Shown here piece after piece: positions 10,741 through 22,012 of a DNA stretch of 64,000 nt. The translations under genes were made by a program, and so were the position numbers. Location: the NCBI GenBank assembly GCA_028571685.1, contig CM053140.1, forward strand, positions 148,289,701 through 148,353,700, written 5' to 3'. Source of the stretch: Heterohyrax brucei. Its lineage: Eukaryota > Chordata > Mammalia > Hyracoidea > Procaviidae. The first letter of the stretch is position 1; each line of letters begins with the position of its first letter. The notes beneath the pieces are model-generated. The model worked only from the letters and a program-made list of their open reading frames with translations. It had not been told where the DNA came from and did not search any database.

Positions 10741-13500
10741 GTCGTTAGGTGTCGCTTAATCAGTTCTGACTCAAAGCAACACTGCATACAGCAGAAGGAA
10801 CACTGCTTGGTTCTGTGTCTTCCTTAAAATCACTGTTATGATTCAGCCCATTGTTATAGCCACTGTGTCGATCATCTCATTGAGGGTCTTCCTCTTTTCA
10901 GCTAACCTTTTATTTTATCAAGCATGATGTTCTTCTCCAGATACTGGTCCCTCATTATAACACGTCCAAAGTATGTGAAACAAAGTCTCACCATTCTTGC
11001 TTTCAAGGAGCACTCTGGCTGTACATCTTTCAAGACAGGCTTGTTTGTTCTTATGGCAATCCGTGGTGTATTCAATATTTTTCACCAATATCATAGTTAA
11101 AAGTCGTAAATTCTTCTTTGGTCTTCCGTATTCATTGTCTAACTTTCAAATGCATATGGATGGAAACTACCACAGCTTGAGTCAGCCATACCTTGGTCCT
11201 CGAGGTACCATTTTTGATTTTTAACACTTTGCAGCGATTTTTTGCAACAGACTGGCTCAAAGTAATACTTTGTTTGATTTCTTGACCTCTGTTTCCTTGG
11301 GCTTTGATTATGGATCCAAGTAAAATAAAACTCCTGACAACTTCAGACTTTCTCCATTTGTCATAATATTGCTTATTGGTCCAGTTGTGAAGGTTTTTGT
11401 TTTTCTATATTTAGGTGTTATATATATTAGGTCTGTGGTCTTTGATCATCAGTGGACGTTTCAAGTCCTTTTCACTTTCAGCAAGCAAAGTTGCATCATC
11501 TGTATATCACAAGCTGTTAACGAGTCTTCCTCCAATCCTGGTGCCACATCCTGCTTTACACAGCCCATTTTATAGGATTATTGCTCATCATAACAAATTT
11601 AATAAGTATGATAAAAAGGTACAACCTTGATACATACTTTTCCTGATACCATACAGGAGACCAGACAGCATCTCCTTTGTCTATTCAAACAACTGCCTCT
11701 TGGTCTGTGCAGAGTTACCATATGAGCACAATTCAAAGTTCTGGAATTCCTATTCTTCACAACGTTATCAACAATTTGTTGTGATCCACACAGTTCAGCG
11801 CATTTTCATACTAAATAAAACACAGGTAAACATCTTTCTGGTATTCTCTGCTTTCAGCCAAGGTCTGTCTGACATCAGCAATGATATCCCTTGTTCCAAA
11901 TCTTCTTCTGAATCCAGCTTGAATTTCTGGTAGCTTCCCATGAATATACTGTTGTATCCATTTTTTTAATGATCTTCAGCAATATTTTACTTGCATGTGA
12001 CATTAACCACATTGTTCATTCCTGCATTCTGTTGGATCACCTTTCTTTGGAATGGGTATAAATATGGATCACTTCCAGTCAGTTGGCCATATAACTGTCT
12101 TCCAGTTTTCTTGGCATAGACAAGTGAAGGCTTCCAGTGTGGCTTTTGTTTGTTGAAACATTTCAACTAGTATTTTGTCAGATTCCAGATCTATGTTTAT
12201 CACTAATGCCTCAGTGACGCTTGAATTCCTTCCCTCAGTACTACAGGCATTGGATTACAAACTACCTACTGAAATAGTTGAATATTGACCAGTGGGTTTT
12301 TTTTTTTTTTTTTTTTTTGGTATAGTGGCTTTGTATTCTTTTTATTTTCTTTTTCTACCTCATTGAATATTTTGCCACAGAATCCTCCTGTATTGCAAAT
12401 TGAAGCTTCATTTTTTTTCCCCACTTTAAAAACACTAAATGTGTTCTTCCCTGTCTTGATTTTCTAACTCTAGGTCTTTCCATATTTCACTATAATATTT
12501 TACTTTGCCTTTGGAGGTACTCTTTGAAATTTTCGGTTTGGATCTTTCGTTTCATGGTTTCTTCTGATCCATTTAAGTTTTTATGCTTAAGAGAAACTTT
12601 CAGAATCTCTTTTTACATTCATTTTGAACATTTCTTTCCTCTCTTTTTAATGACCTCTTGCTTTCTTCATGTGTGATGTCCTTAATGTCACCACAACAAC
12701 TTCTTTGTTCTTCCATCATTAGTGTTCAGTACATCAAATCTATTCTTCAGACGATCTCTCAATTCAGTTGGAATATAAAAAATATTTTACTTTGGCTCTT
12801 GTAGACTTGTTTCAATTTTCTGCAGCTTTAGCTTGGGCTTACGTATAAGCAACTGATAATCTTTTCTACAGTGTACCCTCTGAGTTTTTTCTTGCTTATG
12901 ACACTGCTTCATTGTCTCCTTCTACAGATATAGTCTATTTGATTCTTGTATATTCCCTCTATCAGTGTTTGGTTACTCCCTATTTATGTCATTGAAAAAA
13001 GATAATTTCAAATACATGGGTTTTTAGTCTTGCAAAATTCTAAACATGTGATCCAGTGTTGTTTCTATCACTAAGACCATACATTCTATTAATCCTTTCT
13101 CTTTGTTTTCAGCATTTGTATTCCAATCACCAACAGTTATCAAGGCAGCTTGATTCCATCTGTGACCAATTTCAGACAGCAGAAGTTGGTAAAATCTTCA
13201 GTTTCCTAATATTTGGCATTAGTGGTTGGCTTGTAAATTTGAATAATAGTCGTATCAATTGTCTTTCATGGAGGCATATGGGTATTTTCCTATCACTGAC
13301 CGTATTGCACTTCAAAATAATTCTGGAAATGCTCTTTTTGATAAATGTGATGCCATTATTCTTCAACTCATTACACTAACATAATAGATCAAATGATTAC
13401 CTAGTTCAAAATGGCCAATACCAGTCCATTTTAGGTCACTAACACATTCCATTTAATGTTTGACAACTTACAACTTCCTTCAATCCCTAGTTGATGTATA
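10741..13500 (-). mobile_element. Long RTE/BovB-type LINE copy
   Basis: Minus-strand RTE with its 3' end at 10741 ('gtcgttaggtgtcg'), its RT region across about 11250-12700 and its endonuclease region across about 12900-13480. BovB-type elements are about 3.2 kb and encode an apurinic endonuclease plus RT; this copy keeps about 2.8 kb, so most of the coding region is present. Frames are broken throughout: the longest minus-strand endonuclease-like piece is 64 codons at 13172-13366. A run of about 22 T bases at 12297-12318 is a later A-tract expansion. A type II SINE lies just beyond its 5' edge. Confidence 0.85.
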
Positions 13501-13544
13501 GAGAGACTGTACAGTTAAGAAATATAATCCATAGGAAGTAACAA

Positions 13545-13712
13545 TGAGCTCTGATAGTGCAGTGGTTAAGTGCTTGGTTGCTAACAGAAGGCAGAAAGAT
13601 ATGGCAATCTGCTTTCATAAAGGTTTAACAACTTGAAAATCTTATGGGGCAGTCTATTCTGTGTTACAGGGTTGCTATGAGTCAGAATAAACTAGATGGC
13701 AATTGGCAATCA
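13545..13712 (+). mobile_element. Afrotherian SINE (type II, with extra middle segment)
   Basis: Head 'gatagtgcagtggttaagtg' and tail 'gctatgagtcagaataaact' match the short SINE. Between them lies the type II insert 'gaaagatatggcaatctgct' plus 'ttcataaaggtttaacaac'. The same insert occurs at 39.5 kb, and in reverse at 14.1, 26.6, 41.2, 50.1 and 51.4 kb, which defines the subfamily. Confidence 0.88.
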
Positions 13713-14111
13713 GTTATAGGAAACATTGACTAAGAAATATGTACAGGGCAATGAAGATTTTAATCATGGTAGGAACAATTAACTATGGTTATAGTCTACA
13801 AAGACTTTCTGTATAAGGATAATAACATTCCTCCCATAGGAGTAGATATTTTTTCTTTAGTAAATATGTCTGTGTTAAAATAGGTGGGCAATGTCCTTTA
13901 CAGGCACATTTTTTTTTTAATAAACTAGTATCAATTGATAATTAAAATTTCCAAAATGAAATTTTAATTGAGGAATTGGAGAAGCTTTCTGACTTTACCT
14001 CATCTGATTTCTAGGCAAACTGACCCATTCGTATGAATAAATCAGAAGGGACTGAGATGTGTGCACTGTCCTCATACATTGTCCTAGGAAGACCCAATTT
14101 TTCTCTGGAAT

Positions 14112-14300
14112 ACCAGTTGCCATTGAGATAATTCTAACTCGTGGTCAGCCTACAGGACAGAGCAGAAACTCCCTCAGAGGGTTTAAGAAGCTGAAATCTT
14201 TACATAAGCCAACTGCCACGTCTTTCTCCTATGGAGCATCAAACCACCAACCTTTTGGTTAGCAGCCAAATGCTTAAACAGCAGGCTACTAGGATTCTTT
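14112..14300 (-). mobile_element. Afrotherian SINE (type II)
   Basis: Read on the minus strand it has the tRNA-like head ('ggttagcagccaaatgctta' seen on the plus strand at its right end), the type II middle ('aaatctttacataagcc' then 'tctttctcctatgg') and the shared tail at its left edge ('attgagataattctaactcg'). Confidence 0.82.
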
Positions 14301-15423
14301 TCTCTCCTGAAAGAATGTTCAACTCTTTCTGTTCCTCTGAATCCTAAGATTATTCTCCCACATAAAAAGCAGCTGCATAGATAATACAGTATATTGGATT
14401 TTCATGACAAAAATAAAATTTGACTGCATTTTACTTGTATTTACTTCTTTTTTTCCTTCTATTTGCCTTCAGATACATTTTTGTAAGTGAGATAAATTGA
14501 AAATGGTTATAAGAGAAAAACAAAATATTGTGTCATATTGCACATATTGTATAAATTTTGTATATATTCTTGTTTTCAATAGGGGATCGAGTCCTCACTT
14601 CTTATTGAAGAACATGGCTTGTGTTTGTAAACTGAAAGATCTCTGTATGTATGCTTGGTCATAGTCTGCAGGTTTAAATTAATTTTGTATTTCCTAAACT
14701 AGAATCAATTCTATTCTCATTTTTTAAAAATGAACAAACAAAAAACCCAATACATACGTGCATTTGAACTCTTATTTAACTTGCCATGAATTGGATAGGC
14801 TTGATTGAAATGAACAAATCTCTATAGAAAAATAGTGAAAACCAAAGTTCATAATTGAAAGAGAGTGGAAAAGAGACAAAAAAAGACATTCTTAGCAAAT
14901 TTTTTTTTCCGGTTAGCTACTGCTTGAAAACGCAGGATACTGTCATCAGAATACTTTTGTATGTTGGTAAAAGAAAGTACTGAAGCTAGCACAGCTGCAA
15001 GGAGGAACACCTCTTAAATGTTATCTGTTTGCTGGACCTGAACTGGAGAAGGATTCAGAAGTGATTCATTCGTTTACTGTCCCCAGCAGTGTTCTCACCA
15101 GTGTATTGCTGTTTTGGCTGTTCAAGAAAGTTGAAATTAGATTGGGGTGTATGAAAGAAAGACTGCAAATCAGAACGAGCATGTTATTTGGTTTAAAAAC
15201 TACAGACTGTTTTATATTTTCTGTTGTTTGAATGCACTGAAATATAATGTATTTTTTAAACCACAGGAAACAAAGGTTAAGAGTCATAAAATTGACATTA
15301 AATCCCAAACGTGACTACAAAACTATCTTTTGAGAATTTCAAAACTGAGTACTTTAAGTTTTATGAAAAATTTGTATTTTGTACTTCATCCAAGGTAGAA
15401 AAAAATGGGAAAGTGAAAGAGCA
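14301..15423. other. No recognised feature
   Basis: AT-rich single-copy-like sequence with short open frames (for example near 15066-15308) but no recognisable protein or repeat. It ends at an RTE fragment. Confidence 0.45.
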
Positions 15424-15895
15424 GTTGACAGGGACTCTAGGTACAACAGAAGAAAACACTGCTGGATCTCATGCTATCCTCACAGTCCGGGCTGTGCTTC
15501 ACCACAGTGTTGTCGTCTGATCTCTTGGAGGGTCTTCCTCTTTTTCACTGACCCTCCACCTTACCAAGCATGATATCTTTTTCCAGGGGCTGGTCCCTCC
15601 TAATAACTTGTCCAAAGTATGTGAGATGAAGTCTTGTCATCCTTGCTTCTGAGAAGTATGCTGGATATATTTCCTTCATGACAGACTTTTTTGTTCTTTT
15701 GGCAGTCCACGGTATATTCCGTATTCTTTGCCAACACCCTAATTCAAAGGATTAAATTAGTTTTTGGTCTTCCTTAGTCATTATCCAAATTTTGCATGCA
15801 CATGAAGTGATTGAAAATATAATAGCTTGAGTCAGGCACATGTGAATCCTCAAAATGACATTCCTGCTTTTTAATACTCTAAAGCCTATAAACTA
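15424..15895 (-). mobile_element. RTE/BovB-type LINE, 3' portion
   Basis: Plus-strand text carries the reverse of the RTE 3' region: 'ggagggtcttcctctttttc', 'accaagcatgatatcttttt', 'tccaaagtatgtgagatgaa', 'ttttggcagtccacggtata' and 'gcttgagtcaggcacatgtg'. It is about 470 bp, 5' truncated, with the 3' end at the left. Confidence 0.88.
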
Positions 15896-16289
15896 GTAGA
15901 ACTAGATAAACATATTTTCCATAGCTATTTGTGTTCATTTTCTCTTTATGAATCAAATACTTAAAAACATTTGTAATTGCTTCAAACTTATTTTCCGTAT
16001 TTGAGATCATTTGTTTCTAAAAATAGTCCTGTGAAAGCACCTAACTTATTAATTTTTATAATAAACTTGTCCAGCATTGTTCTAGTCATCTAGTAAGTTC
16101 CTGATACATTTGTACTGAACCACACTAATTTGAAAATTTTATGACTTTAGACATCCATTGATAGGTTAAATTTAAAATTAGTACTGTCATACATATTTTA
16201 AACATCATTTTCAAATTTTAAAAATAATTATTTATTGGAAAATTACTGACTATAAGTTCCTGAATGTCACACGCAACAACGATTTGTTT

Positions 16290-16333
<44 letters not shown>

Positions 16334-16420
16334 ATAATGCACTGAAATATGCATTTGAAAAGAGACCTTTACCTGTGACCATTGTTCTCTAATCAGAATA
16401 CTAGTGTTCACCCACAACAG
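15896..16420. other. AT-rich region with (TA)n microsatellite
   Basis: A pure TA dinucleotide tract occupies 16292-16330 (about 19 repeats). The rest is AT-rich and unassigned. Confidence 0.7.
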
Positions 16421-16793
16421 AGGCAGTCCCTGGATTACGAACCTCAGACTTAGTGTACAACCCATAGTTACGAATGAACCCTTGTAAATTCTATTACACT
16501 AAAAATCTGAGGTGCATACAGTAGTTCATGATACTAAACAGGCACTACTTTGACACACATCAAAACTATTATTATTATTATTGCCATTACTGTGTTATTC
16601 TGTTAAAGATGTCTTAGTGTATCTGGAAATGTTTCTTTAATGTTTTCTATGCAGAGAAAGATGCACTATATACTATTTGCCAACATTTGATTAATGGACA
16701 TTAGATATAAGTCATACTTAGCTTTTCTCACTTATGAAGTAGACTTAATGATAGATTTAGGGATGGAACTCTTGTTATATGGGTACTGCTTGT
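16421..16793. mobile_element. Candidate non-autonomous DNA transposon
   Basis: The left end 'aggcagtccctggattacga' and the reverse complement of the right end ('aagcagtacccatataacaa') look like imperfect terminal inverted repeats about 370 bp apart. The sequence just inside both ends also shows weak inverted similarity ('cagacttagtgt' against 'taagtctacttc'). No transposase frame is present. The family is uncertain and the match could be chance. Confidence 0.35.
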
Positions 16794-17047
16794 ATCCAGA
16801 GAGAACAATGTTCATTAGTAGTTATCAGAGAGGGGAGGAAGGTAACAGAAAGTGTGCTTTAGATCTTAGAGACTTATTTTTCTTCTTGGTAATGGGAAAA
16901 GTGATGCTGAATGTAGATGTACTGATCACAGTACAACCAAAGTGAAAACAAGTGCTTGAGCACGTGTGGATGGGCATAGACATGCTGGTATATGGGTTGG
17001 CACAGGTGTCTACATACATGAGAACACAGAGAAGTCTCTCTTTACCT

Positions 17048-17211
17048 TTTGCCATCAAGTTATTTCTGATTCACAGGATAGACTGTAACTGCAACCCTAT
17101 AGGATAAACTGGAATTGCATTATATGGTTTCCAAGGAACGGCTGGTAGATTCGAACTGCCAACTGTTTGGTTAGCAGCTCTAGCTCCTAACCATTGCACC
17201 ACTAATGCTCC
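17048..17211 (-). mobile_element. Afrotherian SINE (short type)
   Basis: Left edge carries the reversed tail ('gccatcaagttatttctgat'), then 'aaccctataggataaactgg', 'tttccaaggaacggctgg', B-box-like 'gattcgaactgcc' and 'ggttagcagctctagctcct' to 'ccattgcaccac'. Its right end abuts a SINE-tail micro-insertion. Confidence 0.9.
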
Positions 17212-17220
17212 AGGGTATCT

Positions 17221-17263
17221 ATATCCCAAAACCCAAATCCATTGCCACAGAGTTGATTACAAG
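17221..17263 (-). mobile_element. 43-bp SINE-tail micro-insertion with 9-bp TSD
   Basis: Only the 3' terminus of the SINE is present: 'cccaaaacccaaatcc' then 'attgccacagagttgatta' in reverse orientation. It is flanked by AGGGTATCT at 17212-17220 and again at 17264-17272. The duplication marks this as an independent retro-insertion, not a deletion remnant of the neighbouring SINE. Confidence 0.82.
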
Positions 17264-17280
17264 AGGGTATCTGTTAAAAC

Positions 17281-17360
17281 AACAACAACAACAACAAAAA
17301 AAAAAAAAAAAAAACTCCAGCATTCTCATTAAGTCAGTTCTGACTCACGGGGAACATAGA
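17281..17360 (-). mobile_element. Truncated SINE with (AAC)n and poly(A)
   Basis: An (AAC)n stretch and a run of about 19 A (17281-17313) are followed by 'ctcattaagtcagttctgac' and 'tcacggggaacatag'. This is the reversed SINE tail with little or no head. The 'aacaac' terminus is RTE-like. Confidence 0.65.
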
Positions 17361-17637
17361 GATTCAAAGGAGACAGTATTTATTGAAATTGCAAATGCAA
17401 CTATGTGGGTACAGACGCACATATTCATTGAAGACAAAAATACATATACTCCACAGAAATAATAGACACCTTACAAGATTATTTTTTCTGGGTTTGAAAG
17501 GTTAGGACTGTACTCTTGTGAGACAGCTCAGTCAACTGAGAGAGTTCACAAAAATCATCTGTAATTTAGTGAAGCAAGGCTTCTGGAGTCTTAACCTGCA
17601 AGTGGTCATCTAAAACACAATTACAGGTCTCTATTCT

Positions 17638-17812
17638 CCTGGAAACCCTGGTGGCATAGAGGTAAAATTATTACATCTGTTAAACAAAAGATCAGCAGTC
17701 TGAATCCATCAGGTGCTCCTGGGAAACTCTATGGAGCAGTTCTATTCTGTCCTACAGAGTCACTATGAGTTGGAATCAATTCGATGGCACTGGGTTTCTT
17801 CTTTTTGTTGTT
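17638..17812 (+). mobile_element. Afrotherian SINE inside old L1 3' UTR
   Basis: Complete: 'tggaaaccctggtggcatag', 'gatcagcagtctgaatccat', 'aggtgctcctgggaaactct', 'tctattctgtcctacagagt' and tail 'gagttggaatcaattcgatg', 'gcactgggttt', then a (TTG)n-like tail. L1 3'-UTR sequence continues on both sides. Confidence 0.93.
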
Positions 17813-18204
17813 GTTTGTTTGCTTTATTCACCAGGAACAAAGCAGTAAGAAGATAACTAAAAACTTAGAGAAGAAACAAGTCTACACGTGCCACAGCCAC
17901 ATCTACCTTGAGACCAGAAGAAGTAAATGGTGCCTGTCTACCAACACTAACTGTTCTGACCACAGTCACAATTGATGGTCCCAGAAAGAATGTAAGAAAA
18001 ATATGCAGCAGAACTCAAATTCATGTAAAAAAAAAAATCCAGACAAACTGGGACAGTAGAGATGACCAGACTTCCTGAGTGTCTCACTATGAGATACTCT
18101 TTAAACCTAGAACTGAGCCTATTCCCTGAGAATACCCTTTAGTGAAGTAGCACAATGGCACACAGAATGAATGACATTACCTTTATTTCCCTTGATTACA
18201 GCCC

Positions 18205-20150
18205 AAGCCCATGGGAGCATCAGTCAAGAAATCAAATGATGCACTGCATTGGGCAAGTCTGATGTAAAACAACTCTTTAAAATATTACAAAGTAAAGATG
18301 TCACTTTGTGCATGCCTGATAAAAGCCATGATATTTTCACTTGTCTCATATGCATGTGAAAGCTGAACAATGGATATATAAGACTGAAGAACTGATGCTT
18401 TTAAATTATAGTATCAGTGAAGAATATCTAATATATTATGGACTACAAATTCCAATGGAAATTTTTAATGAGATAAAGGAAAAAAATCACCAACTTTATA
18501 TGGAAAGGGACGAAGTCCCACATAAGTAAAGCATTACTGAAGAAGAACAATGTGGGAGTCCTCATATTACCTGACTTTAGAACCTAACACACTGCCAAGA
18601 TAGTGAAAACAGCCTGGTACAGGTACAAAAATGGAAACTTACATCAGTGGAACAGATAGAGAATCTAGACATAAAATCATCCATCTATGAGCCACTGACA
18701 TTTGACAAAGGCCCAAAGTTTATAAACTTGAGATATTACACTGAGTGAAATTAGGCAGTTGCAAAAGAACAAATATTGCATGAGACCACTATCATAAGGA
18801 CTCAAGAAAAGATTTAAACACAGAAGAAATTAGTCTTTGATGGTTACAAGCTTGGGGAGGAGAAAGAGGAGTGTTGATTGATTAGATAGAAGATAGGAAC
18901 TGGGTTAGGTGAAGGGAGGGACAGAGTGCAGTAGAATGGAGGTCAGTACAGTGGGATTAAATCAAACGTTAAGAGGTTTCATAAATACAACCCAACATTT
19001 CGATGGCAGAGTTCCAGAGACAGCAGTCTCAGGACTATGGTTTCAGGGGACAGCTAGATCAACTGGTAAATAAAGTTTTTTTTTAGAAAATGTTCTGCAT
19101 CCCACTTTGGTGAGTGGCGTCTGGGATCATAAAAGCTAGCAAGTGGCCATGTAAGTAGCATCGACTGGTCCTAACCTACCTGGAGCAGAGGAGAATGAAG
19201 GACATCAAAGACATAAGGGAAATATGAGCCCAAGAGACTTATTGAGCCATATAATGCAGACTACATCAACATGAGATCGGACGAACTAGATGCCCAGCCA
19301 CCACCAATGACTCCTCTGACAGGGAACACAGAACAGAGTCCTTGACATAGCAGGAGAAAAATGGCTATGCAGAACTAGAGATGAGAACTTTATTAAAAAG
19401 ATGAAACTTGAAGGTCCAACAGACTCAAGGGTCCCTGAAAGACAAACTCCATAGATTTTCTGTTAGTCCAGAGGTGAAACCATTCCCAAAGCCAACTTGT
19501 CAGACAAAGACTGGACTAGAATATAAGACATAAAATCATACAGGTGAAGAGTGTGCTTCTTGACTTAAATAGATAAATAAGACTAATGGGGCAGCTCCTA
19601 TCCACAAGTCAGATGAGACTGCGGAGTGACATAGCAGCTGGCTGAATGAATATAGGAATACAAGGTGGAAATGAGAAGTGTGTTGTCACAGGATGGGGAG
19701 ATCAGCTAGAGATACATAGTGAGTGTGAAAGATTTTGTATAATGAAATTACTGGTAAACTTTCACTTAAAACACTATAGTATATTTTTTCAAAATGGATA
19801 TACCATGGACTGCCAATGAATGAATAAACCTGTCTTGGAAGAAGTGCAGCCAGAGTGCTCCTTAGAAGCAAAGATGATGAGGCATTGGCTCACATACTTT
19901 GGACATGTCATCAGGAGGTGCCAGTCTCTCGAGAAGGACATCATGCTTGGTAAGGTCAAGAGAGGGTCAGCAAAAAAGAGGGAAACCCTCAGTGAGATGG
20001 ACTGACAAAAGGGTTGCAACAACGGACTCAAACACAGCTAACGTTTGTAAGAATGGTACCGGACTAGGCAGTGTTTCACTCTGCTGTACCTTTGATTTTC
20101 ATAAGTCAGAACTGACTCTACGCTGCCTAACAACAACAACCTGTAAGACA
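18205..20150 (+). mobile_element. RTE/BovB-type LINE 3' part, split by an L1
   Basis: The RTE 3' region runs over 18205-18443 ('agcatcagtcaagaaatc', 'gcactgcattgggcaagtct', 'tcatatgcatgtgaaagctg') and resumes at 19798-20150 ('ataccatggactgccaatga', 'ctcacatactttggacatgt', 'gagaaggacatcatgcttgg'). It ends in 'ctgcctaacaacaacaac'. It lies within the old L1 3' UTR and carries the younger L1. Confidence 0.9.
18444..19797 (+). mobile_element. L1 with internal deletion, inserted in RTE
   Basis: Starts in late ORF2 ('tacaaattccaatggaaatt', then 'gagataaaggaaaaaaatca') and runs to 'tttgacaaaggcccaaagtt' near 18715. It then jumps directly to the end of ORF2 and the 3' UTR ('gatattacactgagtgaaat', 18732). 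Relative to the L1 at 6482, about 1 kb is missing there. Flanks carry an imperfect 13-bp TSD, ATATAttATGGAC (18431-18443) and ATATAccATGGAC (19798-19810), lying in RTE sequence on both sides. Confidence 0.88.
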
Positions 20151-20409
20151 ACAACCTGTACTACTTGAAAACCATCAATATGAGACCAAAGGTTGACAAT
20201 TGCTCAAAACAAAGAGGAGATGATTGGGAGAGAGGAGCAAGGAAAGTGGAATACTAGAAGTGGAACAAACAGAACACAGTTACAGAGGATGCTGACACTG
20301 TGATAAATGTAACTGATGTCACCACACTAGTTATGTGGATATTGTCAAACAAAAACCTAACTTGTTGTGTAAACTCTCACCAAATGTCAATTCACAAAAA
20401 AATTTGTCT

Positions 20410-21137
20410 CCGAGTGGATCTCATTGACAGAGCATTATAGCTGATTGGCTTAATAATGCTGAAGCTGTTGCAAGGATATCTTGCTTTCAAGACAGTGCCC
20501 CAGAAAGCGTATTTGAAGGAATCTAAATGGCTTGGTGATGCCAAAGTATTTCCTATGAGTCATTTACTATGATATTCACCTAGAGTGATTTTTAGATTTT
20601 CATAATTGTAATGGAAGTGATTGTATAAGAGTATTTCCTCAGAGGGTCATTTTTTTTTTTTTATAAATCAGTTAAAAAGTTAATATAAGTAAATTATGGT
20701 ATTATTTATAGCTGTCTGGTGATCTTTTAATGTGATGATTCTTTTTAACTCAGTAATCTAGAATCCTATAGTGCTTAAAGTAAGTAGAATTGAACCTTGT
20801 TTGCCTTGCTATACAAGTTTTGATGGATTACAGGCTGCACTGCATCTATTGAAATATAGTATGAAGACAAAAGTAAACTTGGTAGAAGCAAATCACAGGT
20901 GAGCCTTGGGGTGAATATTAGCATTTCTTCCTCAACAGCTGTTTTATTGAGAGATTTCCTAGGTTGGAGCCTTTTTAGAAAATGCGTGCATGATCTGCTG
21001 TATATTCCCCACTACGCCCTCAGAAAGCACCTCTTGAGATCCGCAGTTGACCTCCAGAGAGTCTGCATTACTAGTCCCAATGGAGCACTTTGTTCTTCAA
21101 GTGATGCTGCTTTGTCTTGTGACTCAAATTAACCTCC
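20410..21137. other. No recognised feature
   Basis: AT-rich sequence with a T-run at 20650-20662. Open frames around 20899-21132 show no domain-like content. Confidence 0.45.
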
Positions 21138-21149
21138 TTATCACCACTT

Positions 21150-21323
21150 ATGGAAACTCTGGTGGCATGATAGTTAAGTGCTATCTATGGCTGCTAACCA
21201 GAAGTTCAGCAGTTCAAATTGGCAGGCTCTCCTTGGAAACTCTATGGGGCAGTTCTAGTCTGTCTACTCTAACCATGAGTCTGAATTGACTGGATGGCAG
21301 CTGGTTTGGGTTTTTATCATCAG
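21150..21323 (+). mobile_element. Afrotherian SINE with 12-bp TSD
   Basis: Full unit from 'atggaaactctggtggcatg' to the tail 'gactggatggcagctggttt' and T-rich end. Flanked by TTATCACcACTT (21138-21149) and TTATCACtACTT (21324-21335), one mismatch in twelve. Confidence 0.94.
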
Positions 21324-21964
21324 TTATCACTACTTTGATTTGCCAGTATTACACAAGTGTATTGAATTAACTCAGTTTGACATTATAGAAGAAAATAGTC
21401 TTTTACGTATTTATCTGAAAGAGTTAAGGAGGTATTATAGTAAGCTGTCTTGATACTCAGTAAGCCTATCTTAAAATACTGGAGAATTGCTTTTTCCTTT
21501 AAGACCACTGAGCTAGAATTCAATGTATTAAGTAACAGTTTAATGTCCTAATTAATCTTACATCTTTGTAGGGCTACCTAGCATGCTCATAGATGGACGT
21601 ATGTCTACATCAATAACCATAGCGACTCTATGTCTATTTTTTTAAGACAAGCATGGCGGTAAATGTTTGCCCTTTATAAATATTTCCTAGGTTTCCTGCC
21701 CTCCACAGTAAGAATGTTAAACATGATTCTGAGTTGGATTTTGGGAATCACTGTATTAAACAAAGGTAAACAGATTTCATTGTTGTTGGTTGCTGGACAA
21801 TTTCATCAAGAATCTGAGTGTGGTTAGAAGGTTTGGGGTACCCTGTGATTTTCCAGGAACGCTACCTAGGCATGTTTTCTAGTCTTGTTTGACTACAGAT
21901 CTTTATCTATTTACTTATTTTAACTCAACTGAAAACACTTTAGGATCAGCCCTTTACTTATGGT

Positions 21965-22012
21965 ATTTATGAGTCAGAACTGACTTGACGGTAGTGGCTT
22001 TTAGCTGGCTTT
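21965..22012 (+). mobile_element. SINE-tail fragment (about 48 bp)
   Basis: 'tatttatgagtcagaactga' then 'cttgacggtagtggctttt' is the SINE/RTE shared tail alone, with no upstream SINE body. No clean TSD was seen, so it may be a micro-insertion or a deletion remnant. Confidence 0.6.

Larger units (their letters stand above)
17470..20405 (+). mobile_element. Old L1 3' UTR, split by nested insertions
   Basis: L1 3'-UTR sequence appears at 17470-17637, 17813-18200 and 20155-20405. Markers are 'tctggagtcttaacctgcaa' (17580), 'tggtgcctgtctaccaacac', 'tgttctgaccacagtcacaa' (17950), then 'caatatgagaccaaaggttg' (20177) and 'gtgtaaactctcacc' (20369). The same order, uninterrupted by the RTE, is visible in the L1 at 43590-44655. 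It is the outermost shell of the nest. Confidence 0.72.

Noticed and set aside
17638-17812. Genuine tRNA genes suggested by A/B-box-like motifs in SINE heads
   Set aside because: The heads do not form a full tRNA with anticodon arm and acceptor stem by eye, and they continue into the SINE body.
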